From NCBI RefSeq assembly GCF_014644735.1, contig NZ_BMKZ01000003.1, forward strand, positions 1 to 64,000: DNA of 64,000 nt. Direction: 5' to 3'. Of the stretch, positions 17,125 to 32,177 are shown in pieces. The position numbers and the translations under genes are program-made. Numbering within the stretch: the first letter of the stretch is position 1; the number at the start of each line of letters is the position of its first letter. The notes under the pieces were generated by a model, which was not told where the DNA came from, ran no database searches, and saw only the letters and a list, made by a program, of their open reading frames with translations. This stretch comes from Caldalkalibacillus thermarum (GTDB lineage Bacteria > Bacillota > Bacilli > Caldalkalibacillales > Caldalkalibacillaceae).

Positions 17125-17340
17125 TCGCACCAACCTTTAATTCAGTCCAGAGAGGCTGGAAAGGTGGCAGGGGACAGTACCATTTAACTGTCCAAGGTGG
17201 TGCATCATATCCATGCTTTAAAAAATCCCCCCTAATCTGTGTATGATTTTTGTGTACAAAACATGGCCGGATATGATGTCAACAAAACCAAGATATGCCT
17301 TTCCAAGTCTCTTGTGACAAACAAGAGACTTTTTTAATGC
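17125..17340 (+). promoter_or_regulatory. PyrR-dependent transcription attenuator 1 (pyrR leader)
   Basis: The leader contains the PyrR-binding loop AGTCCAGAGAGGCT at 17144-17157, fitting the ARUCCNGNGAGGYU consensus, flanked by complementary arms that form the anti-antiterminator. Downstream is an intrinsic terminator, AAGTCTCTTG (17305-17314) with CAAGAGACTT (17322-17331) and a T run. When UMP-bound PyrR holds the loop, the antiterminator cannot form and transcription stops before pyrR. Confidence 0.88.
17305..17336 (+). terminator. Attenuator terminator hairpin before pyrR
   Basis: Ten-base perfect stem, 7-base loop and six T residues, immediately upstream of the pyrR ribosome site. It is the conditional terminator of attenuator 1. 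Confidence 0.88.
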
Positions 17341-17354
17341 CTGCAACATGATAA

Positions 17355-17912
<558 letters not shown>

Positions 17913-17984
17913 AAGAAGCTGCAGAGGCAAAGTTTACACCATACCGATCATTCCGCTGCTTGAAAAGGGAAAGGAGTTACGACA

Positions 17985-19256
17985 TTGGGAGAGAGCAAAC
18001 AGACAATGGTCATGGATGTGCATGATGTTCCGCGGGCACACCGGTGGCTGATGCTTAGCCTGCAACATTTGTTTGCGATGTTTGGCGCTACCATTTTGGT
18101 CCCCTATTTAATCGATGGTTTAGAGCCTGCCGTCGCTTTGATAACCAGTGGGCTGGGCACCCTGGCCTACCTGGCCATTACCCGCGGTCAAATACCGGCT
18201 TACTTAGGGTCTTCCTTCGCCTTTATCGCCCCGTTTATTGCTGTCATTGGCGCTGATGGACCTGAAGCAGCAATGTTTGGCAGCTTTCTGGCAGGGGTGG
18301 TCTACGGGCTTGTGGCCTTGTTTATTCACTACCTGGGGGTGGATTGGCTGAAGCGGATGCTGCCTCCGGTAGTCGTGGGACCGGTGATCATTGTGATTGG
18401 TTTAGGGCTGGCCAGTGTGGCCATTGACATGGCCATGACCATTCCCGGAACGGATGGCGAGTACAGTACCCTTCATTTCACCGTTGCTTTGGTTACCTTG
18501 ACCGCCACTATTGTGGCTGCCATTTTCATTAAAGGTTTCTTTGGCCTCATTCCCATTTTGATCGGCATTATTGTTGGTTATGTCTACGCCTTTGCCCTGG
18601 GCATGATTGATTTAACCCCCGTCCGTGAAGCGAAATGGCTGGGAGTGCCGGACGGTCTTTTGATCCCCTTTGTTACCTATGACCCAGTCATTTCCTGGCT
18701 GGGGATTATGGTGATTGTCCCTGTTGCCTTTGTCACTTTGGCCGAACATATTGGAGACCAAATGGTATTAAGCAAGCTGATGGACCGGGACATACTGAAG
18801 AAACCTGGTCTGCACCGCTCGATTCTGGGCGACGGCGTGGCCACCATGATTGCCTCCTTGCTTGGCGGACCGCCGAACACAACCTATGGGGAAAACATTG
18901 GCGTCCTTACCATTACAAGAGTTTTCAGCTCTTTTGTGATCGGCGGGGCGGCCGTACTGGCGATTATGTTTGGTTTCAGCCCCAAAGTGAGCGAACTGAT
19001 TAAAACGATTCCCTCCAATGTGATGGGCGGTGTGGCCATCCTGCTGTTTGGGGTGATTGCCCTGCAGGGAATCCGCATGCTGATTGACCAGCGCATTGAT
19101 TTCGGCCAAAAACGAAACCTGGCCATTGCTTCCGTGATTCTCATTACGGGTGTCGGTGGTGCTTTTATCAACATCACCGAAAATGTGCAAGTGGCTGGCA
19201 TGGCGCTGGCTGCTATCGTGGGTATTATTCTCAATCTCCTGTTGCCCGAAGCATAA
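17985..19256 (+). CDS. pyrP: Uracil permease
   Basis: A 423-residue nucleobase-cation symporter of the UraA/NCS2 family with about 14 hydrophobic segments. Visible family features are the N-terminal LQHLFAMFGATILVPYLI and the GGPPNTTYGENIGVL motif around residue 290 that lines the substrate site. It starts at TTG 17985 behind AAAGGAG (17970-17976); ATG 18006 is a weaker alternative. It imports uracil for salvage. The gap from pyrR is 72 bases and is too short for the extra attenuator that B. subtilis has between pyrR and pyrP. Confidence 0.94.
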   Translation: MGESKQTMVMDVHDVPRAHRWLMLSLQHLFAMFGATILVPYLIDGLEPAVALITSGLGTLAYLAITRGQIPAYLGSSFAFIAPFIAVIGADGPEAAMFGSFLAGVVYGLVALFIHYLGVDWLKRMLPPVVVGPVIIVIGLGLASVAIDMAMTIPGTDGEYSTLHFTVALVTLTATIVAAIFIKGFFGLIPILIGIIVGYVYAFALGMIDLTPVREAKWLGVPDGLLIPFVTYDPVISWLGIMVIVPVAFVTLAEHIGDQMVLSKLMDRDILKKPGLHRSILGDGVATMIASLLGGPPNTTYGENIGVLTITRVFSSFVIGGAAVLAIMFGFSPKVSELIKTIPSNVMGGVAILLFGVIALQGIRMLIDQRIDFGQKRNLAIASVILITGVGGAFINITENVQVAGMALAAIVGIILNLLLPEA

Positions 19257-19274
19257 GGTTATAAAGGGATAATG

Positions 19275-19502
19275 GCAGTACCTTTAAGAACAGTCCCGTG
19301 AGGCTGTTAAGGTGCTCTTCTGTATCAACTGGATAAGGGCCGCAAGAGCATGTGTGGTGTGGATCCTTCTGTCTCGCAATGGATGTCTGGAAGATGTCTG
19401 GAAGGAGCAAAGACCTGTCTGCACATGCTGAATAGGAGCGGCTTGGCTGAATCTGGTTTGGATGAGCATCTTATCCTCAGGGGAGGGTAAGATGCTTTTT
19501 TA
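19275..19502 (+). promoter_or_regulatory. PyrR-dependent transcription attenuator 2 (pyrP-pyrB)
   Basis: A second PyrR loop, AGTCCCGTGAGGCT, at 19292-19305, within a stem of complementary arms (AACAG with CTGTT), is followed by a terminator at 19465-19501. The 303-base gap 19257-19559 is fully accounted for by this attenuator. It allows pyrB and downstream biosynthetic genes to be repressed separately from pyrR-pyrP. Confidence 0.88.
19465..19501 (+). terminator. Attenuator terminator hairpin before pyrB
   Basis: AGCATCTTATCC (19465-19476) pairs with GGGTAAGATGCT (19485-19496) with one wobble pair, followed by six T residues. Confidence 0.85.
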
Positions 19503-19559
19503 GTATCAACGCTTGTGGCAGAAGGTTTTCAATTAACACTTTAAATGGGAGGGCCTACA

Positions 19560-20534
19560 GTGAAACATTTAACAGGGATTCAACACCTGGATAGTGACCA
19601 GCTGAACATGCTGCTGGACACGGCGGAGCGGATAAAGGAATGCGAGGAAGATTATGCAGGTATCTTACAGGGACAATGTGTAGCCAACCTGTTTTTTGAG
19701 CCCAGTACCCGGACACGTTTTTCATTCGAAGTGGCCGAAAAACGTTTGGGTGCCTACGTGCTTAATTTTCAAGAGGCGACATCCAGCAGGCAAAAGGGAG
19801 AGTCAATATATGACACACTGAAAACATTGGAAGCCATTGGTGTAAAAGCTGCTGTCATTCGTCATTCCCAGAACGGCCTGTTGGATGACATGCACCCCCG
19901 GATCGGCTTGGCACTGATTAACGCCGGGACAGGAAATGAGGAACATCCGACACAATGTTTGCTTGATCTGTTGACGATCAAACAGGAGTTTGGCTGCCTT
20001 CGGGGATTGAAGGTCGCCATTGTGGGGGACGTTCACCACAGCCGGGTGGCCCGGTCCAATTACTATGGTTTAACCAAGCTGGGTGCCGAGGTGTATTTTG
20101 CAGGCCCCCCTTGTCTTAATCAGGCAGGTGCAAGCTGGGTGCCCCGTGGTTGCTGGTATCCCTTTGATGAGCTGGTGGAGGAGATGGACGTGATCATGAT
20201 GCTCAGGATCCAGCATGAACGGCATGAGCAGGCCTTAACACTGAGCAAGGCAGACTATCATCAGCATTATGGCCTGACAGAGGAAAGAGCCCGGAGGATG
20301 AAAAAAGGGGCGATTATCATGCATCCGGCACCAGTCAACCGGGATGTGGAACTCGCTTCAACCCTGGTGGAGGCACCCCAATCGCGCATTTTTAAGCAGA
20401 TGGAAAACGGCGTCTACGTGCGTATGGCTGTGTTGTACCACCTTTTGGGCCCTGCCGCCAAGCGGCAAGTACAGCCGGTCAATAAAGGAGGAGAGCGACA
20501 TGGGGCTGTTGTTGAAACAAGCATATATGCTTGA
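19560..20534 (+). CDS. pyrB: Aspartate carbamoyltransferase catalytic subunit
   Basis: Catalyses carbamoyl phosphate plus aspartate to N-carbamoylaspartate. The carbamoyl-phosphate motif FEPSTRTRFSFE lies at about residues 48-59 and HPTQCLLDL at about 130. The GTG at 19560, behind GGGAGGG (19547-19553), gives 324 residues starting MKHLTGIQHL; the ATG at 19545 overlaps the ribosome site. No regulatory pyrI gene is nearby, as in other Bacillales. The 3' end overlaps pyrC by 35 bases. Confidence 0.96.
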   Translation: MKHLTGIQHLDSDQLNMLLDTAERIKECEEDYAGILQGQCVANLFFEPSTRTRFSFEVAEKRLGAYVLNFQEATSSRQKGESIYDTLKTLEAIGVKAAVIRHSQNGLLDDMHPRIGLALINAGTGNEEHPTQCLLDLLTIKQEFGCLRGLKVAIVGDVHHSRVARSNYYGLTKLGAEVYFAGPPCLNQAGASWVPRGCWYPFDELVEEMDVIMMLRIQHERHEQALTLSKADYHQHYGLTEERARRMKKGAIIMHPAPVNRDVELASTLVEAPQSRIFKQMENGVYVRMAVLYHLLGPAAKRQVQPVNKGGERHGAVVETSIYA

Positions 20535-21786
20535 CCCAAACGGAAAGCAGCTTGTTCGAGATATTCTCGTTGAAAACGGCAAAATAACTGCCCTTGAGGA
20601 GCAGATTGCCGATAAGGGCCATCGGGAGATCAATTGCCGCAACAAATGGGTGTTTCCAGGTTTTATTGATGTTCATGTGCACTTAAGGGAGCCGGGATTT
20701 GAAGCGAAGGAAACGCTCGAGACCGGTACAAGGGCAGCAGCCAGAGGGGGTTTTACCACTATTTTTTGCATGCCCAATACCAAGCCGTCCTTGGACCGGC
20801 CTGAGTTAATCAAACGGGTGATGAACACAGCTGCCAGGAAGGGCGCAGTCCATGTCCAGCCCATTGCCGCTATCACCAAGAACCAACAGGGAGAGGAGCT
20901 GACCGACTTCGCGGCCTTAAAGGAAGCAGGTGCGGCAGCCTTGTCTGATGACGGGGTGGGCGTCCAGTCCAGCTATGTGATGAAACAAGCCATGATCAAA
21001 GCCAAAGCACTTGATTTGCCTATTGTGGCCCATTGTGAAGATGACACTCTGGCTGCAGGCGGCGTTGTCCATGAGGGTGTGTTTAGCAAGCGGCATGGTT
21101 TGCCAGGAATTCCCTCCGACTCTGAATACATCCATGTCGGCCGCGACATTTTGCTGGCTGAGGAAACCGGGGCCCAATACCATGTCTGTCACATCAGCAC
21201 CAAAGAATCGGTCCGACTGGTGCGGGAAGGGAAGCAGCGAGGGGTCAAAGTAACGGCTGAAGTGGCTCCCCACCACCTTTTGCTGTGTGATGAGGATATC
21301 CCTGGTCCAGATCCCAACTTTAAAATGAATCCCCCTTTGCGTTCCAAAGCAGACCGGCAAGCTGTAGTGGAGGGACTGGTTGACGGTACCATAGACATCA
21401 TTGCCACTGATCACGCCCCGCATACAGAAGAGGAAAAGAGTCGGGGAATCATCCAAGCCCCCTTTGGCATTGTTGGCTTGGAAACGGCTTTCCCCCTATT
21501 GTATACCCATCTGGTTAAAACAGGCACATTAACCCTGGCTCAGCTGATTGAAAAAATGACAGCCAAACCCGCCGAGATCTTCGGGTTGAACAAAGGCAGG
21601 CTGGAGATTGGAGCCGATGCTGATCTGACTGTTGTCGACTTGGAACTTGAGCAGCCAATCCGGACGGAACATTTTCTGTCCAAAGGGCGCAACACCCCCT
21701 TTGCCGATTGGATCTGCCAGGGATGGCCTGTGGCCACCATCGTCAACGGAGAAGTGGTCTGGCAAGAACAGGCAAGCATGGTTTAA
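20500..21786 (+). CDS. pyrC: Dihydroorotase
   Basis: A 428-residue class I dihydroorotase of the amidohydrolase superfamily, converting N-carbamoylaspartate to dihydroorotate. Zinc-binding motifs are visible: DVHVHLREPG near residue 60, and ATDHAPHTEEEK near residue 305. ATG 20500 is chosen behind AAAGGAGGAG (20484-20493), inside the end of pyrB; the open frame extends further left but without a start site of similar quality. Translational coupling to pyrB is likely. Confidence 0.96.
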   Translation: MGLLLKQAYMLDPNGKQLVRDILVENGKITALEEQIADKGHREINCRNKWVFPGFIDVHVHLREPGFEAKETLETGTRAAARGGFTTIFCMPNTKPSLDRPELIKRVMNTAARKGAVHVQPIAAITKNQQGEELTDFAALKEAGAAALSDDGVGVQSSYVMKQAMIKAKALDLPIVAHCEDDTLAAGGVVHEGVFSKRHGLPGIPSDSEYIHVGRDILLAEETGAQYHVCHISTKESVRLVREGKQRGVKVTAEVAPHHLLLCDEDIPGPDPNFKMNPPLRSKADRQAVVEGLVDGTIDIIATDHAPHTEEEKSRGIIQAPFGIVGLETAFPLLYTHLVKTGTLTLAQLIEKMTAKPAEIFGLNKGRLEIGADADLTVVDLELEQPIRTEHFLSKGRNTPFADWICQGWPVATIVNGEVVWQEQASMV

Positions 21787-21821
21787 CTGCGATTCAGGAG
21801 ATGAGGAGAGGAGTTCAGATC

Positions 21822-22935
21822 ATGACTCAAAACAAATCGGCTTATTTGCTGCTTGAAGATCGTACGGTGTTTAGAGGCAAAAGTTTTGGTGCAGAAAAGG
21901 AAGTGGTTGGCGAGGTCGTTTTTAACACAGGAATGACCGGTTACCAGGAGGTGTTTTCTGACCCTTCCTACTGTGGTCAGATCATCACCTTCACCTATCC
22001 TTTGATCGGGAATTATGGCATTAACAGGGATGATTTTGAGGCCCTCCACCCTCACGTAGAGGCGTTGATTGTGAAGGAACATTGCACCGCTCCCCATCAC
22101 TGGCGCAAAGTGTTAACCTTGGAAGAACTGCTTCAGGAAAAAGGCATACCCGGTATTTATGGGGTGGATACCCGGGCTTTAACCAGACGCTTGCGCATGT
22201 GTGGCACCATGAAAGGGATGTTGATTATCGGCCGAGAGCCTAAAGCTGAAGATCATGCCCGTTTGGAGCAGTTGGCCTTGCCGCGGGATCAGGTGGCCCG
22301 TGTCTCCACGAAGAACCCATACCATTGTCCGGGAAGAGGAAAGCGGGTTGTTGTGCTTGACTTCGGTGTCAAAGCGGGGATTTTGCGAGAGTTGACCAAG
22401 CGGCAGTGTGACATCCGTGTCGTGCCTTATGATACGCCCGCTGAAGAAATCTTGGGCTTGAAACCTGACGGGATTCTGCTCTCCAATGGACCTGGAGATC
22501 CCCAGGATGTTCATCAGGCTCCGCAAACAATTAAGTCCCTTCTTGGCCAGGTGCCCATTTTCGGCATTTGTCTGGGACATCAGCTGTTAGCCTTAGCCTG
22601 TGGTGCCACCACTGAAAAAATGGTGTTCGGGCACCGGGGGTGCAACCATCCTGTCCAAGATGTAGAGAGCAAACAAACTTTCTTATCTTCCCAAAATCAC
22701 GGCTATACTGTCGCAACTGAATCGTTAACAGGGACGGGATTAAAAGTGACGTTCATCAATGTGAACGATCAAACGGTTGAAGGACTGGCCCACAAGTCTT
22801 TACCCGCTTTCTCGGTCCAATTCCACCCCGAAGCAGCGCCAGGCCCCTATGACACCCGCTATTTATTCGATCAGTTTATGGAGATGATGGAGGCCTTTAA
22901 GACCAAGAAAAACAGTACAAGGGGGGCAATTAGTT

Positions 22936-22946
<11 letters not shown>
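21822..22946 (+). CDS. carA: Carbamoyl-phosphate synthase small subunit
   Basis: The 374-residue glutaminase subunit. It has an N-terminal CPSase domain ([16 protein letters not shown] near residue 35) and a C-terminal class I amidotransferase with nucleophile cysteine in GICLGHQ and the FHPEA histidine-glutamate pair. It supplies ammonia to CarB. ATG 21822 follows GGAGAGGAG at 21805-21813; the longer open frame overlapping pyrC is not used. The gene overlaps carB by 11 bases. As a member of the pyr operon it is the pyrimidine-regulated enzyme, pyrAA in Bacillus naming. Confidence 0.96.
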
Positions 22947-28624
<5,678 letters not shown>

Positions 28625-29254
28625 ATGAAAGAAAACATAGCCGAAGCGTTACTATCCATCGGTGCAGTTGAACTGAGTCCCCAACAACCTTTTACCTGGT
28701 CCTCCGGCATCAAATCTCCCATTTATTGTGACAACCGCCTGACCATGTCTTACCCTGAGTTAAGAAACAAAATCGCCGACGGCCTGGTGACGCTGATCAA
28801 TGCCCATTATGACCAGCCCACTGTCATTGTAGGCACTGCTACTGCTGGCATTCCCCATGCTGCCTGGGTGGCTGAACGGATGAACCTGCCCATGGCTTAT
28901 GTCCGTTCCAAAGCCAAAAGCCACGGTAAACAAAACCAGATCGAGGGTGTGATTGCTGCCCAAGACAGAGCTGTTGTCGTAGAAGACTTAATTTCTACCG
29001 GAGAGAGTGCCCTGAGGGTAGCGGAAGCGCTTCGTCAAGCAGGAGCGGAAGTTCTGGGGGTGGTTGCTATTTTCTCCTATGAGTTAAAGCAGGCTCAGCG
29101 GGCCTTCCAAGAAGCAGGTATTTCCTATATCAGTTTAAGTGATTATCCCACTTTGCTCAGGGTCGCACGGCAAAAAGGAGTGTTAACAGAAGAAGAATTA
29201 TGTAAACTTAAAGGCTGGAATCCGGAGATACCTGTTTCAAATGAAACACTTTAA
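28625..29254 (+). CDS. pyrE: Orotate phosphoribosyltransferase
   Basis: A 209-residue phosphoribosyltransferase that makes OMP from orotate and PRPP. The PRPP loop VVVEDLISTGESALRVAE lies at about residues 119-136 and the N-terminal FTWSSGIKSPIYCD binds orotate. Last gene of the pyr operon; it directly follows pyrF. No clear intrinsic terminator was found in the 88 bases before the next gene. Confidence 0.96.
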   Translation: MKENIAEALLSIGAVELSPQQPFTWSSGIKSPIYCDNRLTMSYPELRNKIADGLVTLINAHYDQPTVIVGTATAGIPHAAWVAERMNLPMAYVRSKAKSHGKQNQIEGVIAAQDRAVVVEDLISTGESALRVAEALRQAGAEVLGVVAIFSYELKQAQRAFQEAGISYISLSDYPTLLRVARQKGVLTEEELCKLKGWNPEIPVSNETL

Positions 29255-29342
29255 ACCCTGGTGAGTTGAGGTTATGGTATAAATAATGAACTTGTTTTGA
29301 TATGATAAGTGATAGTAAGGTTTGTTGACAGTGGGGTAAAAC

Positions 29343-30070
29343 ATGCGAACAAAATGGTTAATCATCACTTTAATTGTGGCTGTTTTGGCTACCGGGTGCG
29401 CTTGGCTTCAACGGCAAGAGACACCTGGGGCGGATAAGCTGCAAATAGAAACACAAGAGAATCAGCAATTTGAGCAACGCCATGTTGGAAGAGAAGATCC
29501 AGACAGCATTGAAGAAGCACCAAAGGATCCTCAAAACAAGGCATCCCTTTCAGTTAATGAACTGCGTATCATGGTTGTGGGGGATATCATGATGCATTTG
29601 CCCCAGATCGAAGCGGGCAAAACGGCGGGGGGATACGATTTCTTTCCCTTTTTTGAGAAGGTTCAGCCGTTGTTTGAGCAAGCAGACCTCGTACTGGGCA
29701 ACCTTGAGACCACGTTTGGCGGGCCTGAACGGGGGTATAGCGGTTATCCACTATTCAGTGCACCCGATGAGCTGGCAGAAAACTTGAAGCAAGCTGGATT
29801 TGATGTGATTACAACGGCAAACAATCATGCTTTAGACAGCGGCGAACAAGGTGTTATCCGCACGATCGAAACATTGGAAGCAGCTGGTTTGCAATCCACT
29901 GGGACGTTTCGGTGCTGCCCATGGACGAAATGTTAGAGCACCGTTCCTACCCCCAATTAACAGGAAAGGATTATGATCTTCTTCACCACCGTTATCAGCA
30001 AACATTGAAGCATGTCTCACCTGCCGAAAAGCTTATTAAGCAAGAGCCGCCGGATCAAATAGATTATTAA
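29343..30070 (+). pseudogene. capA-like lipoprotein gene with internal deletion and frameshift
   Basis: The first frame (29343-29936) encodes a signal sequence with lipobox LATGC near residue 19. It then encodes the N-terminal half of a CapA/YwtB-type metallophosphatase-like protein (VVGDIMMH near 80, GNLETTF near 117, TANNHALDSGEQG near 158), and runs into a stop after TGTFRCCPW. From 29900 another frame continues as WDVSVLPMDEML and reaches a stop at 30070 after 56 codons; this resembles the C-terminal end of such proteins. Family members are about 350-400 residues, so the middle, with the remaining metal ligands, is missing. The likely event is an internal deletion of roughly 100-150 codons joined out of frame near 29900. 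Loss of function is probable. Confidence 0.75.
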
Positions 30071-30107
30071 AGCCGTACAATATTCATTCTTTACGTTGGA
30101 TTATCTC

Positions 30108-31322
30108 TCAACCTTTATTTAATTCTTTTTCCATAGAATGGAGCATCAAGACACGGTAATAAATGTAAGCCCCTAAAACCACGGCGCCGGATAAAAGGAA
30201 CGGAAGCCAGTAGTTCTCATAAGCAAGGATAATACCGCCTAGATAGGCAGCGGCGGTAGATCCCAAATTTCTTGTAATGGATCGCAAACTGGCATGCATA
30301 CTGCGCTCTTCATCGGGTGTGGTTTGCATGCTTTGTCCTTCCACCACATTGAACCATGCCACAAAGGCACCGCTGCGAAGCAAAAAGAAGGCAATAAACA
30401 GCCATACTGGCAAAAAGATGGCTAAGATCACTGAACTTGCAACAGTTAAAACAAACAAGATAAAGGATATTCTGCGCAATCCCCACCGCTCCAACAAGTA
30501 AGGTGTAAGAAATGAGGCTGCTGACAGTACAAGTCCATTTAGGGTTAACAGTGCAGCTACTGCTGTATCGGACCATTCCAGGCGGAACTTGACAATAATA
30601 TTAAAGTAGGGGACCAAAACGGAAAATGCTGCACCGGCAAAAAAAGAAAACCCCACAAAAATGAGCACGTGGCGGCTGGGGATTGATTGCTTAAAGGAAA
30701 AGCGATATTGGCCACAGCGACTCCGTGTTTGTTGTTCAGCTGGTAAGAAAGATCTGGCTAGTGTAACCAGCGTCATGGTGGCAGCCATAACGAGCATCGT
30801 TCCTCTGTAGTGCTCATGGGCGGGATCCAGCCAGCGTGGCAAGAGGCCCCCAAGCATTGTTCCCAGACCGGTAAAGAGGGTAAAGACTGCAAACATCATG
30901 TTATAGGTTTGAGTTTGCTGTTTTTTTGTTTGACAATAAGCAAATAACAACGGAATCTCAGCGCTCAGCATCATGGCCATTCCTAAAGCCCAGACCAGTT
31001 GGGCGAGCAAGAATTGGTGAAAAAAAGATCCACAAGCTATGATATAGTAACTTGCGGCAATCAAACCAAGGCCACTGACCAGTATTTTTTTGCGGCCGAC
31101 CCGGTCGGCTAAAAGGCCGCAAGGAATGGCAAAGACGGCCATCGCAAACGTGCCCAGAGCCGTCAACTTACCGATTTCCACTTCTGTCATGTTCACACCT
31201 AACAGATGAAGGTTGAACAGCAGCGTATACAACCCGAAAGCAATACCTAACAATGGCTCACTCAGCAAAAATTGTTTGACGCCTCTGGGTAAACTTAGCA
31301 ATTCAGAGATATAGCCTCTCAA
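30108..31322 (-). CDS. Major facilitator superfamily transporter
   Basis: A 404-residue protein with about 12 hydrophobic helices. The typical MFS loop motif between helices 2 and 3 is visible as GLLADRVGRKKIL (about residues 68-80). It starts at TTG 31322 with GGAGTGAG just upstream; no ATG is better placed. The substrate cannot be told from the sequence; drug or sugar export are possibilities. The gene is transcribed towards the capA pseudogene and away from the DUF84 gene. Confidence 0.82.
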   Translation of the reverse strand: MRGYISELLSLPRGVKQFLLSEPLLGIAFGLYTLLFNLHLLGVNMTEVEIGKLTALGTFAMAVFAIPCGLLADRVGRKKILVSGLGLIAASYYIIACGSFFHQFLLAQLVWALGMAMMLSAEIPLLFAYCQTKKQQTQTYNMMFAVFTLFTGLGTMLGGLLPRWLDPAHEHYRGTMLVMAATMTLVTLARSFLPAEQQTRSRCGQYRFSFKQSIPSRHVLIFVGFSFFAGAAFSVLVPYFNIIVKFRLEWSDTAVAALLTLNGLVLSAASFLTPYLLERWGLRRISFILFVLTVASSVILAIFLPVWLFIAFFLLRSGAFVAWFNVVEGQSMQTTPDEERSMHASLRSITRNLGSTAAAYLGGIILAYENYWLPFLLSGAVVLGAYIYYRVLMLHSMEKELNKG

Positions 31323-31370
31323 AATGGTCTCACTCCATCACAAACAGTATGGGTAAAAGGGGGGAGCAGA

Positions 31371-31910
31371 ATGATGAACCCGCTGTTACATATGGCTGTT
31401 GGCACGAGATCCTCCAAGAAATTGGAATTCCTTCATGCTGTCCTTGAACAGTTGGATGTCACAGCTGTGCTGTATCCGCTCAATGTGAGCAGTGGCGTTT
31501 CGGAACAGCCGCTTACTTCCCTTGAAACGAAAAAAGGCTCCCTCAACCGAGCCAAGCATGCCTTACAGGCTGAATACAGGGCCTCTTGTGCCATTGGCAT
31601 CGAGATTGGCTATGAACGGGACAGTCAAGGGCGGTACTCTATATTGTGCTGGGCCAGTATAACAGACCGTCAAGGAAGACAAGTCTCAGCCCAGTCTCAG
31701 CCCTTCCTTTTGCCGGTTTACCATCACAATATCTTAACTAAAGACCTGCCTCTGGGACAATTTGTAGATGATTATGTGCGTTTAAGTGCTCCTCACAGAC
31801 AACAGCAGTATCTGGCTAAGATGATTCGAGACCGCGGGCCGTTCATCAGGCAAGCTATTGAGGCTGCCCTGCTCCAATATGTAAACTATGGTCAATTTTT
31901 TGACAACTGA
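31371..31910 (+). CDS. DUF84 family NTPase (inosine/xanthosine triphosphatase-like)
   Basis: A 179-residue protein resembling the YjjX/DUF84 family, which hydrolyses non-canonical ITP and XTP and so cleans the nucleotide pool. Visible family features are the N-terminal VGTRSSKKLEF, the SGVSEQPLTSLETKKGSLNRA segment near residues 41-61, and GIEIGYE around 83. GGGGGAGC before ATG 31371 (ATG 31374 is equally possible). Its 3' end lies 10 bases from the tRNA-Ser gene, facing it. The name is by family resemblance; activity is inferred. Confidence 0.78.
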   Translation: MMNPLLHMAVGTRSSKKLEFLHAVLEQLDVTAVLYPLNVSSGVSEQPLTSLETKKGSLNRAKHALQAEYRASCAIGIEIGYERDSQGRYSILCWASITDRQGRQVSAQSQPFLLPVYHHNILTKDLPLGQFVDDYVRLSAPHRQQQYLAKMIRDRGPFIRQAIEAALLQYVNYGQFFDN

Positions 31911-31920
31911 GCATAAAAAA

Positions 31921-32013
31921 TGGCGGAGGAGGGGGGATTCGAACCCCCGCGACGCCATTCGACGCCCTAGCGGTTTTCGAGACCGCCCCCTTCGGCCGCT
32001 TGGGTACTCCTCC
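31921..32013 (-). tRNA. tRNA-Ser (anticodon CGA)
   Basis: A 93-base serine tRNA with a long variable arm, reading leftward. The acceptor stem is GGAGGAG with CTCCTCC, followed by discriminator G and an encoded CCA. The anticodon stem GCGGT/ACCGC encloses loop CTCGAAA, so the anticodon is CGA, reading UCG. The T arm has GGTTCGAAT. It stands alone with its own promoter upstream. Confidence 0.96.
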
Positions 32014-32046
32014 ACTGTTCATGTAATTAGCTTGTGACAATCTATT

Positions 32047-32075
32047 ATTATAAGAGAAACTTACACATATTGCAA
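32047..32075 (-). promoter_or_regulatory. SigA-type promoter of tRNA-Ser
   Basis: On the minus strand TTGCAA (32075-32070), 17-base spacer, perfect TATAAT (32052-32047). The start of transcription would be about 27 bases before the mature tRNA 5' end. Confidence 0.75.
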
Positions 32076-32097
32076 GAGGGAATGGGTGACAGAAAAA

Positions 32098-32136
32098 TTA
32101 AATAAAAATCCCTCATCAGCTGGGTATGATGAGGGA
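32098..32136 (-). terminator. Intrinsic terminator of the M32 carboxypeptidase gene
   Basis: On the minus strand TCCCTCATCA (32136-32127) pairs perfectly with TGATGAGGGA (32118-32109), 8-base loop, followed by TTTTTATTT. It lies 41 bases after the carboxypeptidase stop. Confidence 0.85.
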
Positions 32137-32177
32137 AGCATGTTAGTCATCAATGATTTGGACGTTTTGTGGCCCCG

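Noticed and set aside
20917-21456. 179-codon minus-strand frame inside pyrC
   Set aside because: Antisense to a conserved gene with no family resemblance.
31921-32013. tRNA-Ser as an integration site
   Set aside because: No integrase, no repeated tRNA 3' fragment and no island-like content beside it.
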